From IMG/VR virus record IMGVR_UViG_3300025070_000176, positions 1 to 27,546 of that record: a stretch of DNA of 27,546 bases. The stretch is one strand, 5' to 3'. The DNA is from a virus. Each line of letters starts with the position of its first letter. Within the stretch, counting starts at the first letter, position 1. Under the pieces are notes generated by a model. The model ran no database searches. It worked only from the letters and a program-made list of their open reading frames with translations, and was not told the DNA's origin. Of the stretch, positions 11,961 to 21,600 are shown one piece after another. Both the position numbers and the translations under genes were made by a program.

Positions 11961-12197
11961 GTGGAACTCAATGTCAAAATAGAGGTAGATCTTGAAGGTT
12001 ACTACATCGAAAAAGAGGAGGTATTGGAGCTTGCCGAGGCAATCGCGGACAGTTACCGTGAGGATGGGCAGTATGTTGCTTCATTTGGGTTTCTCACGTA
12101 CACAGTCAAGCGATCAAAACAGTCCTGCGAAGTCGTCATCTCGGAAGGGTTCGGATTCCATGGCCTTCATAGTGGCTTTGACCTCAACCAATGCTGA
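11961..12197 (+). CDS. hypothetical protein, 78 aa (GTG start)
   Basis: This is an unrecognised acidic protein: strand (MELNVKIEVDLEGYYI), helix (EVLELAEAIADSYRED), strands (FLTYTVKRSKQSCEVVISEGFGF) and a short tail. There is no ATG near the start, so the GTG at 11961 is the likely initiator, 35 bases after the helicase. Its stop overlaps the next start (TGATG). Confidence 0.6.
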   Translation: MELNVKIEVDLEGYYIEKEEVLELAEAIADSYREDGQYVASFGFLTYTVKRSKQSCEVVISEGFGFHGLHSGFDLNQC

Positions 12198-12724
12198 TGA
12201 ATAGGTACAAGAACATTCACTTTTACTCCGAGGAGGAAGCTCACTTGTGGGCGCATCAATACCTGGGGTCTCAGGACCGAGAGCCAACAAGGCAACAGGG
12301 GGCTGCCATGCAGTATTACATGAGTCACTTCATGTACCTTCCCAACACCTTGATCGCAGACATCCTTGGTCGAAAGCCGTGGCATGTGAACCAGACGATT
12401 CAAAGGATGATCGAAGCGTCTGAGATGACGAGGATCCCGGTAACTATGAATGAGTCCTACCAGCACTACATTGAGGATATGGACGACTTCTCGAGGGAGG
12501 AGTTCTCAGCCAAAAACCCTGAACTGTGCATGATTCTCGACGAGAAGACTCGAGCTTGGGTACTATGGAACGCGCAAAAAGCATCTGGGTGGTTCGAGGA
12601 CTCGGAGATGGAGCCCGACCAGGCCTCAATAATCGACGAGCTACTGAATGCGATTGGTTTACCCGCCGGGGGCTGGATGGCTGATATAATTACTGAGAAC
12701 TTCAAGATTGACTACCATGAGTGA
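12197..12724 (+). CDS. hypothetical protein, 175 aa
   Basis: This gene is not recognised. It is helical, with a segment that looks like a helix-turn-helix (LPNTLIADILGRKPWHVNQTIQRMI, residues about 50-75) and an acidic, Trp-rich C-terminal half (TRAWVLWNAQKASGWF). The HTH-like pattern suggests a DNA-binding regulator or a replication accessory. An ATG at 12191 is in frame, but the ATG at 12197 overlaps the upstream stop and fits coupling better. It overlaps the phosphoesterase gene by 8 bases. Confidence 0.6.
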   Translation: MNRYKNIHFYSEEEAHLWAHQYLGSQDREPTRQQGAAMQYYMSHFMYLPNTLIADILGRKPWHVNQTIQRMIEASEMTRIPVTMNESYQHYIEDMDDFSREEFSAKNPELCMILDEKTRAWVLWNAQKASGWFEDSEMEPDQASIIDELLNAIGLPAGGWMADIITENFKIDYHE

Positions 12725-13472
12725 TATGGCGCCCCGAAGCTACCTCAAAAAACGCAAGAATGACATCACGATCAGCCGAAATCGGTGGATTCTGGTGCTC
12801 GCGGACATTCATTGTCCCTATCACGACGTAAAGGCCCTAGACACGGCCATAAGGGCTGGTAAGAGAGCTGATGTGGACACCGTGATCATCCTTGGGGACA
12901 TGATGGACTTCCATCGCATCAGCAAGTACCCCAACGACCCTGGCACCCTCTCCTTCCAGGAGGAGCTCAAGGTAGGTGCTCAGATGGCTTTTTACATCCG
13001 GTCTGAATTCCCGAACGCCGACATTTACTACATCGAAGGCAATCACGAGGTGCGTTTGGAGCACTACATCGCCAAAAATGCCGATCAATTCGTGGGAATG
13101 CCAGAGCTTCAGATGTCTACTCTACTAGACCTCAGATCTCAGGAGATCGAGTATGTGCAGGACGCCTTTATTCACTGCGGGGACATGAGCTTCCTTCATG
13201 GTCACGAGATGAGGGGTGTGGGAGGTGTCAACCCAAGCAGGAAGTTGTTTGGCAAGATGAAGAAGAGCGCCATCTGTGGTCATTTGCACAGGCCGGAGAG
13301 CTTCTACACCAGAGACGGGGCTGGAAAACTGCTTCAGTGCCACGTTTTAGGACATCTTGGGGACCCAAGCCCTAATTACCACCCCAGGAACGATTGGCAG
13401 CATGGATATGGCCTCGTGGAGGTCACAAAAAGGGGGTATGTTTACGTCGACAACGTGATTCTGAATGACTGA
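12717..13472 (+). CDS. calcineurin-like metallophosphoesterase
   Basis: All metal-binding blocks of the family are visible: DIH (Asp30, His32), GDMMD (Asp61), GNHE (Asn109-His110), LHGHE (His161/His163) and GHLH (188-191). The ATG at 12717 gives 251 residues and is preferred over a TTG 9 bases upstream. Such enzymes hydrolyse phosphomonoesters or phosphodiesters using two metal ions. In phages the substrate could be a nucleotide, tRNA/DNA end or protein. The substrate cannot be read from sequence. It lies near the end of the plus-strand genes and overlaps the next by 8 bases. Confidence 0.85.
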   Translation: MSDMAPRSYLKKRKNDITISRNRWILVLADIHCPYHDVKALDTAIRAGKRADVDTVIILGDMMDFHRISKYPNDPGTLSFQEELKVGAQMAFYIRSEFPNADIYYIEGNHEVRLEHYIAKNADQFVGMPELQMSTLLDLRSQEIEYVQDAFIHCGDMSFLHGHEMRGVGGVNPSRKLFGKMKKSAICGHLHRPESFYTRDGAGKLLQCHVLGHLGDPSPNYHPRNDWQHGYGLVEVTKRGYVYVDNVILND

Positions 13473-13752
13473 CAACGAAACTTACTACGCAGATGGCTTT
13501 GATGAGTGCATTATCGGCGTTGACACGGAGGGTGAGGTACCTCGAGTTGTCTACGACAAATGGGCAATGGTGTCGTGTTTTCAACGCGCAAATCCCGATT
13601 GCACTTGGGAGGAAGCTGTTGAATTCCTGCAATACAACGTCTGGGGGTCATACATTGGCCCTGGAACACCTCACTACTTGAGGGTTGTCGAGGGATCTGT
13701 TGATGAAAAACGCATGTTTGTCGATGAGTTCGTTGAGATGAACAGGGAATAG
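13465..13752 (+). CDS. hypothetical acidic protein, 95 aa
   Basis: This is an unrecognised acidic protein with two Cys (ECIIGVDTEGEVP, FQRANPDCTWEEAVEFLQYN) and an aromatic, Gly-rich segment (NVWGSYIGPGTPHYLRVVEG). It overlaps the phosphoesterase by 8 bases and is the last gene of the plus-strand half. The ECIIGVD...RVVYD start resembles short phage unknowns whose function is not known to me. Confidence 0.7.
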   Translation: MTDNETYYADGFDECIIGVDTEGEVPRVVYDKWAMVSCFQRANPDCTWEEAVEFLQYNVWGSYIGPGTPHYLRVVEGSVDEKRMFVDEFVEMNRE

Positions 13753-13754
13753 AA

Positions 13755-13793
13755 AGGAGGGCCGAAACCCCCCTCTCCTGGCGACGAGCGCCA
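13755..13793. terminator. possible bidirectional terminator at the convergence
   Basis: The 62-bp gap between converging genes holds two hairpins. GGAGGG (13757-13761 region) pairs imperfectly with the CCCCCTCTCC run ending near 13778, and TGGCG (13779-13783) pairs with CGCCA (13789-13793) around ACGAG. On the minus strand the first hairpin is followed by TTTCTATT. There is no clean T-run on the plus strand. Confidence 0.4.
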
Positions 13794-13814
13794 CTTCACC
13801 AACCACAATGAAGT

Positions 13815-14243
13815 CTATAGTACCTTATCAGACTCTCCGAAGTACTCGTCGATCAGCTCCACGCAAGAGTTCAGCCCCTTGCATATTTCGGCCCTCCAAC
13901 CCCTTTCTTGAAGCCCTTTTTGCCACTCTTTTTGGTGCTCACTAGCGCGTCCAGACATGGTCTTGATCTCGATGGCTAACCCAACATAGCCATTGCTGGG
14001 TTCGAAGATGAGCAGATCCGGGATGCCTTTCTTGTAGCCCGCTTGCTTCATCTTGATGGCTGTACCCATGGCAACTCTCACCCCCCCGACCGTCGCCGAA
14101 TAAAGCGGTACAGTTTCCATAGACTCGAGATGATCGATAACCATGACCTGAATGTCATGCTCGGGCGATCCGTTTTTTCGTGACCCTCGTTTTTTGGGTC
14201 GACTTCCTTTTTTTCTGTACTCATACATGCTTCTGTGTACCAT
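13815..14243 (-). CDS. VRR-NUC domain nuclease
   Basis: The 142-aa product carries the VRR-NUC signature: EHDIQ (28-32), GGVRVAMGTAIKMKQAGYKKG, PD with Asp76, IEIK with Glu92 and Lys94, and Gln104 in EHQKEW. These form a PD-(D/E)XK-type active site. Phage VRR-NUC proteins are structure-specific DNA nucleases, often Holliday-junction resolvase-like. A basic N-terminus (KKGSRPKKRGSRK) may bind DNA. The start could be 14243 or the ATG at 14228; either overlaps the amidase gene by 150-166 bases in another frame. It is the last gene of the late strand. Confidence 0.8.
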   Translation of the reverse strand: MVHRSMYEYRKKGSRPKKRGSRKNGSPEHDIQVMVIDHLESMETVPLYSATVGGVRVAMGTAIKMKQAGYKKGIPDLLIFEPSNGYVGLAIEIKTMSGRASEHQKEWQKGLQERGWRAEICKGLNSCVELIDEYFGESDKVL

Positions 14244-14644
14244 GTTCTGACGTCAAAGCAGGGGCATGATTTGCTGACGCCCTTAAAATCCCTGTGTCCT
14301 AAGACAGCGGCCCCCGGGAACTCTTCTTGAAGGTGGCGAATGAGATTAAAGAGAGAAGCCGTCTGCTCAGCCGTCCTATTGTCTTGCGGCCTACCGTTCG
14401 CTTTCGAAGCGCCACCCACCCAGCATATACCGATCGAATCGGTATTGTTACCCTTAACATGGGCGCCAGGTCTCTCAAGTGGGCGACCGTTTTCGATCGA
14501 GCCGTCTCTGCGAACGACGAAATGGTACCCAATATCCGTCCATCCTCTCTCATCTACGTGCCATTTTCTGATTTCTTCTGCGCCGATGTCCATATCCTCG
14601 TGCGTGTCTGAACAATGGACGACGATTGTTTTGATGGTTCTCAT
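14078..14644 (-). CDS. N-acetylmuramoyl-L-alanine amidase (T7 lysozyme type)
   Basis: This 188-aa endolysin of the Amidase_2 family cleaves the amide bond between MurNAc and L-Ala in peptidoglycan. Zinc ligands are His10 (VVHCSD), His117 (LGHRD) and Cys127 (KSCPCFD). Tyr40 and Lys125 are at the positions of the catalytic Tyr46 and Lys128 of T7 lysozyme. The domain ends near residue 136. The remaining 52 residues are an extension with a hydrophobic/basic end (FRSWLSIISSLWKLYRFIRRR), encoded entirely in the overlap with the nuclease gene. The ATG at 14644 overlaps the upstream stop (TGATG). Confidence 0.85.
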   Translation of the reverse strand: MRTIKTIVVHCSDTHEDMDIGAEEIRKWHVDERGWTDIGYHFVVRRDGSIENGRPLERPGAHVKGNNTDSIGICWVGGASKANGRPQDNRTAEQTASLFNLIRHLQEEFPGAAVLGHRDFKGVSKSCPCFDVRTWYTEACMSTEKKEVDPKNEGHEKTDRPSMTFRSWLSIISSLWKLYRFIRRRSGG

Positions 14645-14847
14645 CACATACCTTTTTTAGCGAGTAGTATCTTGAGCTCGTTGATCCCTTCAACGCACTC
14701 TTTCAACATCAATTTTAACTCGCTTTGGTCGTTTTCGAGGCGGTACACACGCCCTTTGAGTTTGGCCACCTCGCTATTAAGCGATACCCACACCCCCACG
14801 AGGGCCACAAGAGGCCCAATCAACGCTATGATTGCTTCTGTTTCCAT
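14644..14847 (-). CDS. small membrane protein with coiled coil, holin-like
   Basis: The 67-residue protein starts with a hydrophobic helix (AIIALIGPLVALVGVWVSL, residues 5-23). An uninterrupted amphipathic helix with heptad spacing follows (EVAKLKGRVYRLENDQSELKLML...). The topology is like BhlA/XhlA-type or other small holin/anti-holin proteins. Its position directly before the amidase gene, with TGATG coupling, supports a lysis role. It could also be a tail-associated protein. No signal peptide cleavage site was seen. Confidence 0.6.
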   Translation of the reverse strand: METEAIIALIGPLVALVGVWVSLNSEVAKLKGRVYRLENDQSELKLMLKECVEGINELKILLAKKGM

Positions 14848-14851
14848 GATT

Positions 14852-17800
14852 TTAGCTACCCTGTAGTGTCCAAGTTGTGTAATAGTTTGCTGCGCTCACG
14901 CTGACCCCATCTCTGTACCAGAAGAGGAAAATCAAGTCTCCTTTCTTTACAGTGATGCCCGTGACGTCAATATCCATTTTGTAGAATCGGTAAAGCTGAC
15001 TCACAGTGATCGTGTCCGACCCTAATTCCGTCAGCGTGATAGCAGTCGTAGTCCCATCCGGCCTACCTCCCTTAGCCACCTTAACGGTGAGGTCGTCTGT
15101 TCTGTTCACAGACCTTATGTTTGCCATAAAGGACAGCGATGTTAGCGGCTTAGGGCACACGATACCGCAGTTGGCGAAAGCGTAGGAGATGGACGTGATT
15201 GTCGCTTGATTCCTGACGTAACTGCCCTCCCAGCCGGTAGATGTGTTGCCAAAGTAGTAACTTGTTCCAGTAGTTAGGTTGAGCTGCGGTGAGCGAGAGG
15301 CGATCTGAATCGTGTCTGTACTCGAAGCAGTGTTGTCCACAAAGCTGTAACCTCCAGACCCATCGGTCTGAAGGATCTGCCCTGAAGTTCCGTCAACAAT
15401 GTGGCTTAGATCGCCGTTGGAGTCCGCGATGACGATAGAGTCACCAGAAGGGAGTGGGTCGAAAGTGACTCTTTTGATCCTAGTTTCGATGTCTTCAAAG
15501 TCGAAAAGGTCTATCTTGTTATCAGCATCGTGGAAATACCGAATACTCTCCCAAAGGGTCTTACCATTCTGGGTGTTGTCCGATCTTGGGTGTATCTGAA
15601 TAGGATGAGTCTTTGTGGCGATATTTTGAACCGTGCCCCAACCGTTAAATCCGTGATCGAGCTTCCCTCCGGGAGGGTTTGGGTATCCAGGGACGTACTC
15701 GGTAGGGTCGTTATCCCCCTTTCCAAGACCACCACCACCATTACCTGTTGAGCCATTGCCCCCAGTGGGATCACCCGGGGTTGGGAAGACCCACTCGTTG
15801 ATCAAGGGGTTGACATCCCTTTCAAATCCGCAACTCAAGAAAGACCCCGAAACCCCTTGGTTCGCCGTCCATTTCATGGACATTGGCATAAGGAATTCGG
15901 TGGTGAAGACCAAGAAGTTCGGGTTGTCTTGGGTGAAAGCCGTTTCATAAACGCCGAATGGGCTGATGAGGGAGCTAGCGTCCCCTGTAGCCACCGCTGT
16001 AAGATCGTAGTAGCTTCTATGTTCACCAAATATGTCCATGTAGGCATGGCAAACATAGCTGTGTAGGGAATCGTAGACCTCGGTTGGCTGGTCCGGGCTG
16101 TCTGTGTCGCCAGCTTTGTGAGCCCTCCATTGCAGGTTCTGGACCTTGGTTCCGTTGTTGTACGGGTAAGGGCTTCCATTTGAGTCGATCTCAGACATCT
16201 CGATGATGCCGTTGGTGTGGGTGTTTACAAACCCGTATCTAGAACCGAGTCTTGACGAGCCGATGTTCACTGTCTCATACCCATTTCCGCCGTTGATCCT
16301 CGTTACGAAGTCAGAAGTTTCAGAAGTGTCACCAATAGAGATTCGACATCCTGTGAAATGAACGTGCTTGGGCAGCATCCTCCACTCTAGATAGCTCTGG
16401 GCGGCGCCCACCCATGACCCTCCAGTCCCATCTGCGTTAGCGGATCTGAAGTAAGGTACTGGACTGCCTGATGGAAAGCTTCCAGTGTTGATCCTGGGGC
16501 CGTAGTACGGAGGCCACAACTCAACCCCCATCTCAATGTAAAATTCTTCGAAATCAAGCAGGAGTTGGTTGTTTGACCCCTGAGTTTCGTAAGGTAGGGT
16601 GATTTGAAGCATCTCCTTGGTGAAGTTGTGGAACGTGTTGTCCTCACCTTCCTCAAGAATGACACCTTCACCATTGTCTTCACCATCAATCTGAGTGCCC
16701 ATGGGGCAGAAGTTGGTTTGGTTCCCGTACTGGACTGTTAGCGGGATCGTAGGAGCACCCCAAGTGTCGCCGGAATTGTTGGTGTCTTCATGAGGGCCCA
16801 TGATCTCGTACCAGGCGTCGTTGTACCCACTTGTGCCGCTCTTTACCCAGTCTACGCTTCCGTAAACCTTCCTGAAGTAAGTTCTATCGATGTTTGTGAA
16901 CTGAGGGATCCAAACACCCCCTACATTCACAAAATCAAGTGCAACCTGAATGTTGTCGATGTTAATTCCGTCGGGGCTCCCGCCTGAGTTCACGTGTGTT
17001 GTGACATGTCTACGAAGCCTCCAGTAGTCTCCGTTAGTGTCTTTGACTTGAATTCTCAGACGCCATATCACGGTGGTTCCTACCCCCATTTTTATATAAG
17101 CGGCTGGAACGGGTTCCAATGGGTTTGTGGTGGACAATGTGCCCCCATTTTCCTTCCATAGCTTGATGTTGGCTCCAAAATCGATGGTCATCAGAGCTCC
17201 GCTCTGAACTTCTAGATCCGTGGTTGTGCGGGCAGGGAAGCCCATGTAACCTGTAGGGTCTGCCGGGAAGGTGTAGAAATCCCCTAGCTGAACACCCGCT
17301 CCTCCGTTATAGAAAAACTCATCGGTGGGGTCTCCTCCGTTGTGAAAAACGTACCACTTGTCTCGTCTGCCTGACGAATTCTCTTGGAATAGGGTGCTAG
17401 TTTGCCCAGTATTCTGACCAAGAACGTTGCCTCCATTTGCCGTGTACATGTTCCACATGACCTGGTCGAAGTCAAGGTAGCTGATATTGGGGTGTTGATA
17501 GAAGCCATCAGCATACAGCCAGTCAGACCCCCCTTCTTCGTGAGTTAGGTTGACTTGCTCAATGGGCAGTGTTCGGCGCTTAACCGCTCCATTACGGATC
17601 TTGAATTTCTCGTCAAAATCCTCGTCTAAGAGGTCTGAACTCAGCTTAAAACTGTCCGCTTGTGTCGGTGTGTTGTTGTAGTTCGTCTGCTGAATCCAAC
17701 TGTCGCTACTGGGGTTGTGACTGAAGCTGATGAACTGAACTCTTTCGCCCTTCATGGTGGCGACATCCAAGCGACACACGACGTTCAAGAACCCTTCCCA

Positions 17801-18631
17801 CAAGATGATTGTTGCGCCAAAAGTGTGCGCAATATCCTCAAGTACAGCACCTGTATCGAAGTATTTAAGGGGTACTTCAAGTTCCCTGGTCCTGTCAACC
17901 TGCTTTTTGGGCTTATTGAACGTGTCTGCATGAACATATCCGTGCCAAAGCTTGCTCTCTTCGGTATCGTACTCAAGCGACCCACTTCCGTTGGGATCGT
18001 CGTGTCGGGGATCTGGAAACCCTACCTCTCGGAATATCGGTACGTTGGTTTGCCCCAACGTATTTATCACGTAGTCCCTAAAGGCGTGGTGAGCAGGGAT
18101 CTTGAGAGCTATTTCCTTTATCCAGAACGCTAGTCTCTTCCGGACGGGAGCGTATGGCTCGTCGTCATTGTCGTCCTTCCATTCTACGCCTCTCAAATAG
18201 GCCAGTCCGTCCGTAAAAGTGAGGTCGATAATGTGTCTTTCATTGCTTATTTGAACAGCAATGCCCTCCACAAGCAAGTGCCCATACCAAACGGGCTTCG
18301 CTGAGCCAGTGTGAGTGTCAAAGAACAGGGCGAACACATACCCCTCTGGCCGATCGAACAACTCCTCGAGCTTGGCTAACTGGACGTCGTTCACATTGAC
18401 CGTGAAGCTCAGTGTAGAACCCGAAATGGCGTCTGTGAACCTGTCTTGACCTCCAGCCCACTCAAGAGAGGCTCCTGGGTCCATGAGGTCCAGTTGCTTG
18501 TTGGCCGCCACGTTGACTTCAAGCTCATCAACTACGCCTCCAGTATCGCCAATAATGATCCTGTACGGCGTTTCGGAACCACCGGGTTGAGATGCCCAAT
18601 ACTTGGTGTCGAAGATGTAGTTTACTGCCAT
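14852..18631 (-). CDS. large tail tip/fibre protein (1259 aa)
   Basis: This is the gene after the tape measure, where siphoviruses encode distal tail, hub or fibre proteins. The N-terminal 200 residues (GSTLSFTVNVNDVQLAKLEELFDRPEG... then GLAYLRGVEW) look like a baseplate/hub module. A long beta-rich middle follows. A Gly-rich hinge (GGNGSTGNGGGGLGKG) precedes a C-terminal domain with the fibre-type motif GTSGQILQTDGSGGYSF and a final beta domain rich in Thr/Ser. I infer a tail-tip protein with a C-terminal receptor-binding part. It overlaps the tape measure stop by one base (TAATG). No enzyme motif was recognised. Confidence 0.65.
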   Translation of the reverse strand: MAVNYIFDTKYWASQPGGSETPYRIIIGDTGGVVDELEVNVAANKQLDLMDPGASLEWAGGQDRFTDAISGSTLSFTVNVNDVQLAKLEELFDRPEGYVFALFFDTHTGSAKPVWYGHLLVEGIAVQISNERHIIDLTFTDGLAYLRGVEWKDDNDDEPYAPVRKRLAFWIKEIALKIPAHHAFRDYVINTLGQTNVPIFREVGFPDPRHDDPNGSGSLEYDTEESKLWHGYVHADTFNKPKKQVDRTRELEVPLKYFDTGAVLEDIAHTFGATIILWEGFLNVVCRLDVATMKGERVQFISFSHNPSSDSWIQQTNYNNTPTQADSFKLSSDLLDEDFDEKFKIRNGAVKRRTLPIEQVNLTHEEGGSDWLYADGFYQHPNISYLDFDQVMWNMYTANGGNVLGQNTGQTSTLFQENSSGRRDKWYVFHNGGDPTDEFFYNGGAGVQLGDFYTFPADPTGYMGFPARTTTDLEVQSGALMTIDFGANIKLWKENGGTLSTTNPLEPVPAAYIKMGVGTTVIWRLRIQVKDTNGDYWRLRRHVTTHVNSGGSPDGINIDNIQVALDFVNVGGVWIPQFTNIDRTYFRKVYGSVDWVKSGTSGYNDAWYEIMGPHEDTNNSGDTWGAPTIPLTVQYGNQTNFCPMGTQIDGEDNGEGVILEEGEDNTFHNFTKEMLQITLPYETQGSNNQLLLDFEEFYIEMGVELWPPYYGPRINTGSFPSGSPVPYFRSANADGTGGSWVGAAQSYLEWRMLPKHVHFTGCRISIGDTSETSDFVTRINGGNGYETVNIGSSRLGSRYGFVNTHTNGIIEMSEIDSNGSPYPYNNGTKVQNLQWRAHKAGDTDSPDQPTEVYDSLHSYVCHAYMDIFGEHRSYYDLTAVATGDASSLISPFGVYETAFTQDNPNFLVFTTEFLMPMSMKWTANQGVSGSFLSCGFERDVNPLINEWVFPTPGDPTGGNGSTGNGGGGLGKGDNDPTEYVPGYPNPPGGKLDHGFNGWGTVQNIATKTHPIQIHPRSDNTQNGKTLWESIRYFHDADNKIDLFDFEDIETRIKRVTFDPLPSGDSIVIADSNGDLSHIVDGTSGQILQTDGSGGYSFVDNTASSTDTIQIASRSPQLNLTTGTSYYFGNTSTGWEGSYVRNQATITSISYAFANCGIVCPKPLTSLSFMANIRSVNRTDDLTVKVAKGGRPDGTTTAITLTELGSDTITVSQLYRFYKMDIDVTGITVKKGDLIFLFWYRDGVSVSAANYYTTWTLQGS

Positions 18632-21600
18632 TATCCGAAGGTACGGTCGATAGCGCGTGTGCCGCGCTGGTTTGAGAATACGATATTATCACCTGAAAGG
18701 GATCCTGTGATGGCTGTGCGGCCACCTGCCGCTAGACCCGATCCAGAAGATCCTGCGGGGCCGCTACCTACGGACAAGCTTTTGCTTAGCCCGAAGCCGG
18801 CAGACAAGACGTTTCCAAGTGCGGCTCCTGAGAATGCGTCTGCGCCTCCCAGGGCTTGTTTAGCAACACCCGCCCCCGCTCCACTACCACCTGCAACGAT
18901 AGAAAGGATGGTGAACAGGATGATAAGGGTGATGAGCTTGGCTACAAGCGCCCGGAATGCATCCAAGAAAGTTCTCTTTAGGACGGTAAAGAAGTTCTCT
19001 CCGCTTTGAGACGCCTCGAGGAAAGCTTGACCCAAGAAGTCAACCTGATCCTTGATGAAGGAGGTTAGCTGAGCAGCCTTCTCCATGTCCCGAATCTTGA
19101 TCTTGAGCTTATCAATCGATTCGATAGCCAGGTTGAGAGAATTGAGATCTTCATCACTGAAGACAATGTCCCCTATGCCATCCAATTTTTGGAGCGCGAG
19201 AAGGTCTTCTACTTGCTTGGTAAGAACCTGAAGCCTCTGTGAAGCTTCGTCGTTCCTGTCGATAAAACCTCCTGCAAGTGCGTCTTCAATCTTTTGAAGC
19301 TCATCCGGAACCTCTGACAAGCTGTCCCTCAGTCCAGCCGCTTCTTTTTGGGTTCTCGCAACAAGATCCGCATCCAAGAATTTTTTAACGGCGTCATTGA
19401 CTTGCTCTAGAGTGGTTGTACCGCCAGCTTGGAAGTCTGCAAACAAACCTCTAGCCTCTCGGCCAGCCCTAGCTGCTGCTTGCTCAAAGGCTACAAGGGG
19501 ATCGGTGTTGGCAAACTCATCAAAAGTCTCTGGGGCTTCCAGAACTTTTTTCAGCTTGTCTGCCAGATTACTGGCACTAATAGTCTCCTCCAGATCCTCG
19601 ATCTCCTTGTTGAGGTCTTTGATCCTATTCGACGACGTGGATACATCTTGGGCAAGGAGAGCGTTTAGCTCCGTTGTAAGCGCTGAAAGCTTCCTTTCAT
19701 TGAAGCCTTGCTCGGTTACTCTACCCAGGGAGGTAAGAGATTCGGCTAAGTCTACGGCTTTATCACTAGCTTCCTCAATGCCATTTATCTTGATCTGCCT
19801 AGCTAGATCGTCGGAAAAGTCTTTGTAAGACTTGGCTGCTTCCAGGAAGATATTCGCGAACTCCTCGCCGCTTTCAATAGCGCCCTCAATCCCAAGTGCC
19901 TTGATCTGCTTGTTTAGGGCGTCCGAGAGCTTCTTTAGCTGCTCTGGAGTTCCCTTCAAACCATCTGTCAGGCCTTTGAATACGTCGGCGCCACCGTCCA
20001 CAATGTCCGCGAGGGAGAGGTTTTGAATTTGCTCAAGCTTGCCTTGAATTTGGCCAAGGTCTTCTGTGGCGAACCCAAACTCGGCAAGAGCCTTGGCGAT
20101 GTTGTCGCCAGTTTTCTCCCACCCATTTTGGAATTTTAGCAGAATCTGCTGAGAGAAGCCCAGCGAATCGGCATATCTCTGTTGAAGGTCAAGCCTTTCT
20201 GCTGCAAGGTCCCTGAGCCTGTCTTCCCTTTGTTCAAGCTCCTTCTTGACAACGAACTGTTGAGAAATCAGCCTGTTGATCTCTGCCTGAATCTGCTTTG
20301 TCTCGCCGCTATCCTTAAGTATTTCTTTGTCTACCGCAATTTGGGAGTTGAGTGATGGTCGATTAACCCTCTCGGTAATCTCATCCTCAATCTCCTGCTT
20401 CTGTAGACGCAGCGCTTTTAAGGACTCTTCCTGTCTCGCTGCGAGCTGCTCGAGAGCGCCGGTGGAAGTGGCTGCAATCCCTCCTGGATCAAATGACTCA
20501 CCATCCTCTCCTCTTGTTAGTTCTCTGAAATTGGCAAACGTCTCATTCAATCGCTCTTGCTCACGCGCTATCCTAGCCGCTTTTAGGGCTGCTTTGGTGT
20601 ACGCTCCGACTAAGACGCCTATACCTAGCGATATGAGAACGATTGGACCCTCCAAAGCGAGCAGGGCCGCTGCGAGTCCAGCCACTGCCGTGATCGCAAT
20701 AGGCACGACCACTGCCATCACTGAGAAGTTAGCGATCGAGTCTTTTGTCTTGTCGCTAGATTCGTCAAATTTCTTAGCTAGGTACTGGAGACCGTCGGCT
20801 ACGGCTGCCACGTATGGGGCGAGGGCTCCGCCTAAGCTAATTGAAAGGTCTTCAACACCGGCTTTGGCTCTCGCTACGCTGATAAACAACTGGGTGTCGA
20901 GGCCTTCAGACATCGCATCCAAAGCCCCTTTAGCGTTAATAAGCCTTTCCTCAAGGAGGTTGATTTCTGCTCCTGACTGAGCAATAACGGCACCAGCGAG
21001 ACCTGCTCTGTTTTTGAGGAGATCGAAAATCTGAGCTGTGTCAAGAACTCCGGAGGTAAGGATTCCTGTTTGATCCTCAGTAAATCCAAACTCCCGCCCA
21101 AGACGAACAAGCGTTGTCTTTAGTCGAGTACCAGCTCTTTCTGCCTTCTGACCTTGGTTAGCCAACCCACCGAGAAGAGCGATTGTCTTCTCAAGTGTTA
21201 AACCAGACTGGTTGGCTACCGTACCTACGTTTTTGAGGGCACCGCCAAGGTTGTTAATATCTAGGGCGCTTTCCCTAAACGCAACAGCAAAGACGTCACC
21301 AATACGCTCAAAAGACCCCTCCTCTTCGGTGAGGCCGAATTGACGACGCACCTCCGCGATCGTTGAACCTACCTTGTTCAAATCACCACCGAAGAGCTGC
21401 GTGAGTTTTGTGGCCGTCTTCATGGCCCCCTGGATGCCCTGAGCATCGAAACCAAGCTTCTTTAGGCTGAGGGCAAGCTCCGCTACCTCAGTACTTGTGA
21501 ATTTTGTCGTCCGACCTAGCTCTCTGGCTGCATCGATAACAGGCTCCATTGCTGTTGAGCCACCGATGGCACGAAGTTGAGATGTGATCTCAGAGAACTT

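Noticed and set aside
13114-13131. A palindrome-like sequence TGTCTACTCTACTAGACC inside the phosphoesterase gene
   Set aside because: Arm spacing and right half-site differ from the consensus (18 bp, ACTAGACC), so it was not counted as a copy.
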